DNA from: CAYULW01 sp964445815
GTDB taxonomy: Bacteria > Bacteroidota > Bacteroidia > Flavobacteriales_E > Vicingaceae
NCBI GenBank assembly: GCA_964445815.1
Contig: CAYULW010000002.1
Location: 62,001 to 126,000, forward strand
Length of the DNA: 64,000 bases
Direction of reading: 5' to 3'
Below are positions 40,357 to 47,774 of this stretch, in pieces. Every line of letters starts with the position of its first letter. The stretch's first letter is position 1. Below the pieces are notes generated by a model. The model had not been told where the DNA came from and made no database searches. It saw nothing but the letters and a program-made list of their open reading frames with translations. The position numbers and the translations under genes were made by a program.

Positions 40357-41645
40357 GTAAACTTAATATATCAGTTGAGGATAGATTTATTATACTTCAA
40401 TTAAATGTTGAAGACAATCTTTTGCCTCATGGCAATACTCTTGATCGCTTTTCACATATTTTATCTTCCCTAGATGACAATTATGAAATTATTTGTGACT
40501 TTAGAGAGGTTAAGTATATTACCAGCGATTTGCAGGAGTTTATTGAAAAATTCGAATTTCATAACTCAAAGCTTCTTGTAAATGAGGACAGCCTTGATTT
40601 CTTCCAAACTAACATTAGGTCAGGAATTAAAATATTTCCTGTAGATAGGTTTGAAACTAAATTTAAGGAGACTTCAGTTGATTTAACTGCATTTGCTGAC
40701 CATCACTCTATAGATGCATTCTATCCGGAGTATAAAGCAAAATTAGATCAGCTAGAAAATCAGTTTAGTGGTTTGCCAAATGAAAAAGAGTATCAACTTT
40801 TTTTAAATTATGATGGCTTAGGTATTGATAATAAGCCATATTATAAAAATTTTCAAGATTATATAGATAATTGTAAAATGTCCAAATCAGGAGTGCACTT
40901 AGGTGAGGATTTAATTTTCCCAAGAAGATACCTGGAGCATTTAATTAAAAATATTAGAAGTAAATCTTTACTAAGCCAGTTTTGTATAATTCCCGATCAG
41001 ACTGGGGCATTCTCGGTTAACTCTTTTCAATCAAATGCAATTAATACAATTGAAACTGTTAATAAAAAGACTCTTGCAAAGCCCTATATCTATTCCAAGC
41101 AAACAGACTTAGTTTTTCAAAAAGTCTTGTTCGAGTTCCAGAACTTGATAAATAATAAAAATGTTAAAGAAGGTCATTTTCAAAAATTCTTTGAAAATAA
41201 TCCTGTTTTTTTAGAAGTTTTAGGTTACAAAACAGTATACCCACAAGTAATATTGGAAAGAGATGATGGTACTTCATTAAGACCTGATTTTCTTCTTGAG
41301 CCTATAGGAGATGATTGGTGGGATATTTTAGATATAAAGCTACCTGACAAAAAACTAATAATAGATTCTAATAAGGATAGATTCAGATATTCTGCAAGCG
41401 TAACCGAACTACAAGCTCAATTACGTGAGTATTCAGCGTTTTTTGATGATGAGAAATATCAAAAAAGAGTAGAAGAAAAGTATGGAATTAAGTGTTATCG
41501 TCCTAAAATGATTGGGGTAATAGGTAACTTTATTGATAGTAATGATGAAAGGCAAGTTAGAAGATTAATGACTTCGTATACTGATCTTAAAATTATGACA
41601 TTTGATCAATTATATAGGGTTTCGAAAGAAAGATTATTGATATGA
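40347..41645 (+). CDS. Shedu-like (DUF4263) PD-(D/E)XK nuclease
   Basis: A 432-residue protein starting at GTG. Residues 1-250 are an N-terminal domain of unknown fold. The C-terminal part (about 255-432) matches DUF4263, the nuclease domain of Shedu anti-phage proteins: EGHFQKFFENNP (Glu275), LRPDFLLEP (Asp314), ILDIKLP (Asp329, Lys331 of the D/E-x-K motif) and the helix ELQAQLREYSAFFDD. Shedu SduA is a DNA nuclease that stops phage growth. The catalytic residues look intact although the D/E-x-K acid is Asp in DIK rather than the more common ELK. The upstream membrane protein gene is a likely partner. Confidence 0.82.
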   Translation: MDLGKLNISVEDRFIILQLNVEDNLLPHGNTLDRFSHILSSLDDNYEIICDFREVKYITSDLQEFIEKFEFHNSKLLVNEDSLDFFQTNIRSGIKIFPVDRFETKFKETSVDLTAFADHHSIDAFYPEYKAKLDQLENQFSGLPNEKEYQLFLNYDGLGIDNKPYYKNFQDYIDNCKMSKSGVHLGEDLIFPRRYLEHLIKNIRSKSLLSQFCIIPDQTGAFSVNSFQSNAINTIETVNKKTLAKPYIYSKQTDLVFQKVLFEFQNLINNKNVKEGHFQKFFENNPVFLEVLGYKTVYPQVILERDDGTSLRPDFLLEPIGDDWWDILDIKLPDKKLIIDSNKDRFRYSASVTELQAQLREYSAFFDDEKYQKRVEEKYGIKCYRPKMIGVIGNFIDSNDERQVRRLMTSYTDLKIMTFDQLYRVSKERLLI

Positions 41646-41652
41646 TATGACC

Positions 41653-41766
41653 CGACTATGCGTTGTATCTCAACTAAGCGTAGTATCCACTGCGCTTTTA
41701 TATGTTTTAATTAAAACATGCATAACCAAGCAATAAACAAGCAGATGTTTTGGTTAAATACATTTC
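41653..41766 (+). repeat. intergenic hairpin repeat, copy A (long form)
   Basis: CAACTAAGCGTAGTATCC (41671-41688) followed by ACTGCGCTTTTATATG gives an 8-bp hairpin (AAGCGTAG with CTGCGCTT, one G-T pair). A second segment ends in GATGTTTTGGTTAAATACATTT. The first 47 bases match copy B (42278 onward) at 44 positions. A degenerate tandem copy, CGACTATGCGTTGTATCT, lies directly before it (41653-41670). Confidence 0.75.
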
Positions 41767-41786
41767 TGAAATTATTTATTTAAAGT

Positions 41787-42284
41787 TTGAATCTAATCAA
41801 GAGTTTACCACTTTGTTTGATCTTTATTATACCAATAGGTTTATTTGCTCAATATAAAAAGCATACTCCATCTGAAGAAATAATTGAAACCTTTAAAATT
41901 GACATAGATGGAGTTAAATCTATTAGAGCCAATTTTTTTGAATTTGTAAAACATGGTGATTTTTATCGGTTTAGATTTGATGGGATTTATATTGCTGAGT
42001 TCTTTAATATGGTGACCAGAAGAAAAGTTTATTCTATTTTGGGAAGACCTGACGAATTTAAAAATGGTGACTATGTGTACTTAATTAATGAAAGTACATC
42101 TAATTGTAAGCGACATATAATTTATGGCTGCCCGTCACCAATGAAGATACCACCTATAGGAAATGAGGAAACTCCGAATACGGTTAGCCATGTGATCGTA
42201 TATTATGATATTGAATGTGATATAGGTAGCGATGAAGGGTATGAAAAGGTCACAAAAATGGTGATCCGTTTTTACCCCAACTAA
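41787..42284 (+). CDS. small secreted protein of unknown family
   Basis: A 165-residue product from a TTG start with a clear signal peptide (LPLCLIFIIPIGLFA-Q). The mature part has the pattern NMVTRRKVYSILGRPDEFKN...DYVYLIN, which recalls the SmpA/BamE-like fold (a conserved GxPD turn between helices and sheet), but the match is short. Two Cys residues (CKRHIIYGC) may form a disulfide. The gene is flanked on both sides by copies A and B of the intergenic repeat; its own TAA stop lies inside copy B. Function unknown. Confidence 0.65.
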   Translation: MNLIKSLPLCLIFIIPIGLFAQYKKHTPSEEIIETFKIDIDGVKSIRANFFEFVKHGDFYRFRFDGIYIAEFFNMVTRRKVYSILGRPDEFKNGDYVYLINESTSNCKRHIIYGCPSPMKIPPIGNEETPNTVSHVIVYYDIECDIGSDEGYEKVTKMVIRFYPN

Positions 42285-42359
42285 ACGTAGTATCCACTAC
42301 GCTTTTATATGTTTTAAATAAAACCTTGTATCACAAAGAGATGTTTTGGCTATATTTCA
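42278..42359 (+). repeat. intergenic hairpin repeat, copy B (long form)
   Basis: CAACTAAACGTAGTATCC then ACTACGCTTTTATATG. CGTAG pairs with CTACG, and relative to copy A the T-G pair has become T-A. The second part GATGTTTTGGCTATATTTCA also matches copy A. The stop codon of the preceding gene is within the repeat. The end contains TATATTTC, a possible -7 box for the next gene. Confidence 0.75.
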
Positions 42360-42389
42360 TGGTCAAAACCTTGGCACAAATATAAATAG

Positions 42390-42992
42390 ATGAAGCAGCA
42401 ATTAATTAACCTGACTCTTGTTTTAGTGGTTTTAGTTTTCGGAGCATTTCATTTTTCGAAAGATTTGAATCGTGACAATGACAATAGATTTAGCGTGACC
42501 ATTGAGCAAAATGGAGAGAAGAAAAACATAGAAAACAATACCGTTGTACTTGGCCAAGGAACTTTTGATATTGTATTTGAATTTTCAGAGCCTATGGGAC
42601 TTCTTGTCAATGCTTCATTCAGCAAGAAAACATTTGAGCTTGCTTCAAAGAATGAACACTTAGACAAGCTGCCCGGGTTTGAAGAAACAGGAATGGCCGA
42701 AGGAATTTTGAACTCTGAGAAAGAAGTTTTTGTTTCCTACAATGCACCCAACTATTGGTATTATGACACGGACGAACAAAATAGATTCAACAGTGTTTAC
42801 AGGACAGTTAACGGAATAGTTTGCAAAAGAACAATTGAAAGTTTCTATGATACTGATTCTAAAACAAGAATCAAAGTAACAGATGCTGAAAAACCTCTCT
42901 ACTTAGTTATTGTATCTTATAAACGAGGAGAAAAAATAACGGACAAAATAGAGGTGCAGAGACAATATTTGAGAATTAAGTGGAAAAAATAA
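42390..42992 (+). CDS. hypothetical membrane-anchored or secreted protein
   Basis: A 200-residue protein with an N-terminal hydrophobic segment (LINLTLVLVVLVFGAFHF) that may be an uncleaved anchor or signal peptide. The rest is beta-rich and charged (FSVTIEQNGEKKNIENNTVV ... GQGTFDIVFEFSEPMGLLVN) and ends in a basic tail (RIKWKK). No family recognised. It lies between repeat copies B and C, as a single-gene unit. Confidence 0.65.
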   Translation: MKQQLINLTLVLVVLVFGAFHFSKDLNRDNDNRFSVTIEQNGEKKNIENNTVVLGQGTFDIVFEFSEPMGLLVNASFSKKTFELASKNEHLDKLPGFEETGMAEGILNSEKEVFVSYNAPNYWYYDTDEQNRFNSVYRTVNGIVCKRTIESFYDTDSKTRIKVTDAEKPLYLVIVSYKRGEKITDKIEVQRQYLRIKWKK

Positions 42993-43011
42993 AAGCACTT
43001 GTGTCAACTGC

Positions 43012-43065
43012 CTAACTAAGCCTAGTATCCGCCAAAACGGTGTCCGCTTTTATATTTATAACTTA
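43012..43065 (+). repeat. intergenic hairpin repeat, copy C
   Basis: CTAACTAAGCCTAGTATCC, then CCG and CGG around CCAAAA, then CGCTTTTATATTT. The outer AAGC pairs with GCTT and the inner CCG with CGG. It shares the flanking elements of copies A and B but has an extra inner stem. Confidence 0.65.
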
Positions 43066-43084
43066 GCTACAAAATACCTACATC

Positions 43085-43540
43085 ATGAGAGGATTATCCT
43101 TCATCACTTTAGTGTGTTTATCCTTCGCACTGAGCGCACAAACATATACCGGCAATAAAGCAGACATTGATCAGATCTTAACCAATGTCAAAGCTTTTTC
43201 AAATTCGGTGATGCAATCAGATGTTCAGTCCATTGGCTTGGCTTATACCTCTGATGCAAAGATTTTTCCAAACAACAAAGACATCATCAAAGGGCGGGAA
43301 GCCATCATCCGCTATTGGACCATGCCGGAAGGCGTCAAGATCAACTACCATAAGATCACTCCCGAGGAGATTAAAATTTTAGGGGATGAAGCTTACGATT
43401 ATGGCTATTACGAAGGTACCACCTTGAAGGCTGATGGATCGGAAGTCAATTGGAAAGGCAAATACGTGATTGTCTGGAAAAAGATAGACGATCAATGGCA
43501 GATTTATTTAGACATTTGGAATGCCATAAATAACAATTAA
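43085..43540 (+). CDS. secreted SnoaL/DUF4440-like (NTF2 fold) protein
   Basis: A 151-residue product with a signal peptide (FITLVCLSFALSA-Q). An NTF2-like domain follows: DIDQILTNVKAFSNSVMQSD, LAYTSDAKIFPNNKDIIKGREAIIRYW, and the terminal strands GKYVIVWKKIDDQWQIYLDIWNA. Members bind or convert small hydrophobic molecules; many have no known function. It begins a three-gene unit with 4-base spacing to the next gene, after repeat copy C. Confidence 0.85.
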   Translation: MRGLSFITLVCLSFALSAQTYTGNKADIDQILTNVKAFSNSVMQSDVQSIGLAYTSDAKIFPNNKDIIKGREAIIRYWTMPEGVKINYHKITPEEIKILGDEAYDYGYYEGTTLKADGSEVNWKGKYVIVWKKIDDQWQIYLDIWNAINNN

Positions 43541-43544
43541 GCAA

Positions 43545-43877
43545 ATGAAAGTGACCATTACTTCAATAGAACTTAAAGGACCATTTAAATTTTTTGCTTT
43601 GTCTGTACAAGCCCTTCAGATTTTGAAGCAGTTGAAGACCACCAATTGCAAAGACTTTCGGAAAAAAGGGTTTTGGACCACTCACTACACCATGACGCTC
43701 TGGAATAATACCGAAGAAATGAGTGCATTTGCCAAAAGCGGTGCACATCTGGAAGCCATGAAAAAGAGCAGTAAAATGGCTAAAGAGATCAGAACCATAA
43801 CCATAGATGCAGATGCTTTACCCAGTTGGAAAGAAGCGAAACAGTTATTAGAAAAGGGCAAAGTGATCAGGTATTAA
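43545..43877 (+). CDS. dimeric alpha/beta-barrel protein (DUF3291/ABM-like)
   Basis: A 110-residue cytoplasmic protein. The segment FRKKGFWTTHYTMTLWNNTEEMSAFAKSGAHLEAMKKS resembles the core of DUF3291 and related monooxygenase-like ferredoxin-fold dimers, in which W-x-x-x-E-x-M-x-x-F-x-x-S/G-x-H is typical. It may detoxify or sense a small compound together with the neighbouring SnoaL-like protein, which is inference. It starts 4 bases after that gene. Confidence 0.7.
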   Translation: MKVTITSIELKGPFKFFALSVQALQILKQLKTTNCKDFRKKGFWTTHYTMTLWNNTEEMSAFAKSGAHLEAMKKSSKMAKEIRTITIDADALPSWKEAKQLLEKGKVIRY

Positions 43878-43891
43878 TTATTGGGCAATGA

Positions 43892-44131
43892 ATGGAAGAT
43901 TACCTGATCTATATCTTTTTTCGTCTACCCGGAATACTGGTTTTATCGATCTTTAGTGGATTTCAATATAAAACCGGTAAGCTATTCTACATGGAGGGTG
44001 GAAATTGGAAAGAATATTTAATAAGCACAATCGTTTGGGGCTCTGTTATTTTATTCTTTATCATTAAAATAACTAATCCTCAACCAAGCGTAGTATCTGC
44101 TAAAAGGCGAACAAGTGCTACTGTACTTTGA
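43892..44131 (+). CDS. small two-helix membrane protein
   Basis: A 79-residue product with two membrane helices (about 5-22 and 46-63). No family recognised. Its last 20 codons (from NPQPSVVSAKRRTSATVL) are read through repeat copy D, so the frame probably gained its C-terminus from the repeat, much as the GIY-YIG gene did with another repeat family. It starts 14 bases after the previous gene. Confidence 0.55.
   Translation: MEDYLIYIFFRLPGILVLSIFSGFQYKTGKLFYMEGGNWKEYLISTIVWGSVILFFIIKITNPQPSVVSAKRRTSATVL
44080..44131 (+). repeat. intergenic hairpin repeat, copy D
   Basis: TCAACCAAGCGTAGTATCTG, then CTAAAAGGCGAACAAGTG and CTACTG. It has the same core CAACYAAGCGTAGTATC as copies A-C; the right half has diverged. 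It lies inside the 3' end of the coding sequence. Confidence 0.6.
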
Positions 44132-44211
44132 ATATGCCTTTACGTTAAACTAAAAAATTTAGAAGCTTCCAATTAACATTTTACCACATGTTGAATGTCT
44201 AACTTTATCAC

Positions 44212-45966
44212 ATGAAAGTTCATTTCAGATGTGGATTCATGCTGGTATTTATCTTCTGCCTGTTCAATTCAACGGCTCAAGGCAGCCGAAAAGCCTTGTT
44301 TTTGGGCAACAGTTATACCGGATCAAACAATTTGCCGCAATTGGTTGCCAATGTAGCATCATCTGCCGGAGACACACTAATCTACGATAGTCGTACTCCT
44401 GGTGGTTATCAATTAATCGACCATAGCCAGGATCCCGCCTCTCAGAATAAAATACAAGCAGGTGGCTGGGATTATGTGGTGATTCAGGGACAGAGCCAGG
44501 AACCAATACTGGCTAGCACCCAATTTAATCAGGGAGGAGGCACTTTATTCAATCAGATCAAGCAGTACAATCCCTGTGCGACAGTCATGCCTTACATGAC
44601 ATGGGGAAGGCAGAATGGAGATGCGAACAATTGTCCAAATTTTCCGGTCATGTGTACCTATGAAAGCATGGATAGTCTCTTAAGGTTGCGTTATTTGACT
44701 TTAACAGATCGTCTGGATGGCACAGTATCTCCCGTGTCTGTAGTATGGAGGCATTTGCGACAAAACCATCCGAATATTAATTTGTACCGGCCTGATGGCA
44801 GCCATCCCTCACAGGCAGGATCATATGCGGCTGCTTGCTGTTTTTACACCAGCATCTTTAAAAAAGACCCCACTTTGATCAGCTATAATTATACTTTAAG
44901 TCAGTCGGATGCTTCTATCATCAGAAATGCGGTAAAAACTCAGGTGTATGATAGTTTAGCCCTTTGGAATTATGAAAAGAATGCCCATTCCGAATTTACA
45001 TACCTGATAGGTCAGGGTGTCAATGAAGTCATTTTGAGTGCCAATAGCAGAGGAGTAACCCAAGATTATTTTTGGGATTTTGGTGACGGGAATACCTCGA
45101 ACAGCTCAAGTACTAGCCATTCCTATTCGGCAAATGGCAGTTATCTCATTTCTTTGACTACCGTAAATTGTGATAGCAGAGGGCCGGATACCAGCTATTC
45201 AGACACTACGATAACATTCTGCAGCCATACACCGACGGTCTTTTCATCCAATCCTTGGTTGTGTAAAAATGACACCTTATGGACGCAAACGGCAAGTGCT
45301 TATCAATGGCTCAATGAAGGGCATATTATACCTGAGAACAATCGATTTCTTGCCAACTATCAGCAATACAATGGCTGGAATTTTTCAGTCATTTCCACAC
45401 AAAATGGCTGTTCCGAATTGTCTCAAAACTTTGTAGCACAACCCGCATGGCCCGGTTACTATTTTAATGTTTTGGGCAATCCCTGTCAGGGACAAACAGT
45501 GTATTTTGCAGTCTTGCACTTCAGTGGTTCGCTTTCCGGTTCCGAAATCATATTGTGGTATAAAAACGATACCTTATTGCCAGCCTTTTCCAATGCAGAC
45601 ACTTTGGTGATTACCAATTCCGGTAAGTATGAGTGTAAAGTTATCGATCCGGCTTCCAATTGTCCAGGTGATACCACTTCTTATCAGGTTGTTTACAATT
45701 GCTCTTCTGTTGGGATAAAAGAGAACAAAGCTTTGAATTTAAACTGCTCACTCTATCCGATTCCGGCATCGGAAAAAGTGACGATTCTATCTGACTCTGA
45801 ATTTTTATCGGAGAGGATTCAAATCTTTAACCTTAATGGTTCACTGGTAGAGGAACTGACCGTTTCATCCGGAAAAGAGTTGGATGTTTCTCATCTCAAT
45901 CAAGGGCTATACATCATCCGATTTGAATCCCATAGAAGCAAGCCTTTGAAATTGATCAAACAATAG
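44212..45966 (+). CDS. T9SS cargo protein with SGNH-like hydrolase and PKD domain
   Basis: A 584-residue secreted protein with a signal peptide (about 1-24). A DUF4886/SGNH-like hydrolase domain follows (about 27-230): LFLGNSYTGSNNLPQ carries the putative nucleophile Ser, and PDGSHPSQAGSYAAA gives the D-x-x-H of the catalytic pair. A PKD domain comes next (YFWDFGDGNTSNSSSTSHSY), then an Ig-like Cys-rich region and a type A sorting domain (CSLYPIPASEKVTI ... GLYIIRFESH ... KLIKQ). It may remove acyl groups from a glycan outside the cell. Confidence 0.85.
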   Translation: MKVHFRCGFMLVFIFCLFNSTAQGSRKALFLGNSYTGSNNLPQLVANVASSAGDTLIYDSRTPGGYQLIDHSQDPASQNKIQAGGWDYVVIQGQSQEPILASTQFNQGGGTLFNQIKQYNPCATVMPYMTWGRQNGDANNCPNFPVMCTYESMDSLLRLRYLTLTDRLDGTVSPVSVVWRHLRQNHPNINLYRPDGSHPSQAGSYAAACCFYTSIFKKDPTLISYNYTLSQSDASIIRNAVKTQVYDSLALWNYEKNAHSEFTYLIGQGVNEVILSANSRGVTQDYFWDFGDGNTSNSSSTSHSYSANGSYLISLTTVNCDSRGPDTSYSDTTITFCSHTPTVFSSNPWLCKNDTLWTQTASAYQWLNEGHIIPENNRFLANYQQYNGWNFSVISTQNGCSELSQNFVAQPAWPGYYFNVLGNPCQGQTVYFAVLHFSGSLSGSEIILWYKNDTLLPAFSNADTLVITNSGKYECKVIDPASNCPGDTTSYQVVYNCSSVGIKENKALNLNCSLYPIPASEKVTILSDSEFLSERIQIFNLNGSLVEELTVSSGKELDVSHLNQGLYIIRFESHRSKPLKLIKQ

Positions 45967-46126
45967 CTGCAATATAATTAAACAGGATTTAAATGGATTT
46001 TAGGGTGTAATGCAACTCTTATAGTTTGGGCATTGCTTTATGAATAACACACTTTAACATTTCTCTTTAGTGAAGGCATTAAATGGAGCATTAAGAATCA
46101 ATAGCTTTATTGAACAAAAGTTCATT

Positions 46127-47038
46127 ATGCATAAACGACTCTTTTGTCTTGTACTTTTTGTGATCTCACAATTTGGTTTTGCACAGTATCAAATCGGCTT
46201 AGTGCCACGTGTCAGCCCTGATCGGGCGGTCTATCAAAAGATCGGATATACAGAAGTGAACATCAAATACGGTAGCCCTGCGGTAAACAACAGAATACTA
46301 TGGGGAGATTTGGTGCCTTACGATAAAGTGTGGCGGGCAGGCGCTAACAATGCGACAACGGTAGAATTCAGTTCAGCGGTGAGCATTAATGGAGAGTTAC
46401 TAGATAGCGGGAAATATGCCTTTTTTCTGATTCCTAGGGCTAATGCAGATTGGACGGTTATTTTTAATCGTGCAGCAAAACAATGGGGCGCGTTTAAATA
46501 CAATGAAAAAGAAGATGCGCTGCGGGTAGCTGTTGCACCTCATAAGGTAAATGACCATACAGAGCATTTAACTTATAGTTTAGAGCAAGAGGGCTATCAA
46601 AAAGGCAGTATTGTATTCAACTGGGGAGAGGTGCAACTTGAAGTCCCTTTTGAAACCAACTATGCTGAAGCATTTGAACAAGAAGTAGAATCAAGAGCTC
46701 AACAACAACCGGACTATCTTCAGTGGGTGGTCTACGTGCAAGGTGCTGAGCATCTTCAAGAAACCGGACTGAACAGAGACCTGGCCTTTGAGTGGATCAA
46801 TAAAGCCGAAGCCATTATGAACTCTACATCGGAATGGAATGAGCAGTTTTATCCCAGAGATTATGTCAAGGGGCATTTATATTGGATAAAGGCTCAGCTT
46901 TTGGCTGAAAAGTCTAATTACTCAGAAGCAATAAGTTATGCAGAGCAATTGAAGAGTTTGGAAAATACCTTATTTTACATGAGAGTGAATAAAGATGGAG
47001 AAATGGATAGTTTAGTAAAAACATGGTTGTCCAAATAA
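46127..47038 (+). CDS. DUF2911 family secreted protein
   Basis: A 303-residue product (ATG 46127 chosen because the signal peptide LFCLVLFVISQFGFA-Q follows directly). The DUF2911 domain (about 25-175) has SPDRAVYQKIGYTEVNIKYGSPAVNNRILWG and WRAGANNATTVEFS, both highly typical. A helical TPR-like C-terminal region follows. The family is common in Bacteroidota, predicted periplasmic, and has no known activity. The 160-base gap upstream holds no recognised signal. Confidence 0.88.
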   Translation: MHKRLFCLVLFVISQFGFAQYQIGLVPRVSPDRAVYQKIGYTEVNIKYGSPAVNNRILWGDLVPYDKVWRAGANNATTVEFSSAVSINGELLDSGKYAFFLIPRANADWTVIFNRAAKQWGAFKYNEKEDALRVAVAPHKVNDHTEHLTYSLEQEGYQKGSIVFNWGEVQLEVPFETNYAEAFEQEVESRAQQQPDYLQWVVYVQGAEHLQETGLNRDLAFEWINKAEAIMNSTSEWNEQFYPRDYVKGHLYWIKAQLLAEKSNYSEAISYAEQLKSLENTLFYMRVNKDGEMDSLVKTWLSK

Positions 47039-47099
47039 TCGCTCGTCCAAAGTTTGACCTAAGTGATTTTTTACAAATGTGTTACAGTACGTACTAAAA

Positions 47100-47131
47100 T
47101 TTGTAAATTCATATACCGTAAGGTATATTTG
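47100..47131 (+). promoter_or_regulatory. promoter and TetR operator, site 1
   Basis: TTTG (47100-47103), a 20-base spacer and TATATTTG (47124-47131) form an almost ideal promoter. The perfect palindrome ATATACCGTAAGGTATAT (47111-47128) overlaps the -7 box, so a bound repressor would block RNA polymerase. The same 18 bases recur before the ketosynthase gene (47743-47760). Confidence 0.82.
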
Positions 47132-47135
47132 TGTT

Positions 47136-47726
47136 GTGATCAGATCTGAAAAAACAAGGCAACTCATCATAGAAAAGACGGCATCTATCTTTAACAAGAA
47201 AGGCTATACCGGAACTTACTTGTCTGATTTGACAGAAGCTACAGGCTTAAGCAAGGGTAGTATCTACGGAAACTTCAAAGACAAGAACGAGGTGGCTGTA
47301 GAAGCATTTAAATACAATTATAGGTTTCAAACCGAACAAATACTTCAGAAGATTAATCTTGAAAGCAATAGTATTGATAAGATGATGGTTTTCTTGAAGC
47401 ATTATAAAATGGCCTTTAAACCAATTTTTAATAACGGCGGTTGCGCCATATTAAATACTGCCGTTGATGCAGACGATGGTAATGACCAGCTAAAAAATGA
47501 GGTCATTAAAACCATCATTAATTGGCATAAACGCGTTGTTTCTATTTTAGAAGAAGGGATCGATAAAGGAGAATTTAAGGCTCTAAATGCGAAAGTCTTT
47601 GCTTATAGAATGATGGCCTTAATTGAAGGCAGTATCATGCTTGCAAAAACATTGAACCAACCGGAAATTTTACTCGAGAATATTGAATATTTAGAGCGAG
47701 ATGTTGACCAAATGAAGAAGGAATAA
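47136..47726 (+). CDS. TetR/AcrR-family repressor
   Basis: The 196-residue product starts at GTG (VIRSEKTRQLIIEKTASIFN), giving the standard TetR helix-turn-helix at about 20-55 (GYTGTYLSDLTEATGLSKGSIYGNFKDKNEVA). A longer frame upstream crosses the operator and promoter and is rejected. The C-terminal ligand domain has NGGCAILNTAVDADDG, as in the TetR_C family of YcdC/AcrR-like proteins. Perfect palindromes before this gene and before the FabF-like gene indicate that it represses both. The start lies only 4 bases after the -7 box, so the message may be leaderless. Confidence 0.9.
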   Translation: MIRSEKTRQLIIEKTASIFNKKGYTGTYLSDLTEATGLSKGSIYGNFKDKNEVAVEAFKYNYRFQTEQILQKINLESNSIDKMMVFLKHYKMAFKPIFNNGGCAILNTAVDADDGNDQLKNEVIKTIINWHKRVVSILEEGIDKGEFKALNAKVFAYRMMALIEGSIMLAKTLNQPEILLENIEYLERDVDQMKKE

Positions 47727-47742
47727 AATTTTTTATCAAATC

Positions 47743-47760
47743 ATATACCGTAAGGTATAT
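47743..47760 (+). promoter_or_regulatory. TetR operator, site 2, before the ketosynthase gene
   Basis: ATATACCGTAAGGTATAT is identical to site 1 over all 18 bases and ends 14 bases before the ATG at 47775. Conservation of the full palindrome in both places is strong evidence for a shared regulator. Confidence 0.82.
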
Positions 47761-47774
47761 TAAAATATACAACA

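Noticed and set aside
41646..44131. Classical chromosomal integron attC sites
   Set aside because: Only copy C begins with a RYYYAAC-like sequence (GCCTAAC); copies A, B and D do not. No consistent GTTRRRY partner site and no integron integrase gene occur in the window. The cassette-like layout is reported instead as an open observation.
47079..47135. Longer TetR start upstream
   Set aside because: It would place coding sequence over the promoter and operator palindrome and adds residues outside the TetR family pattern.
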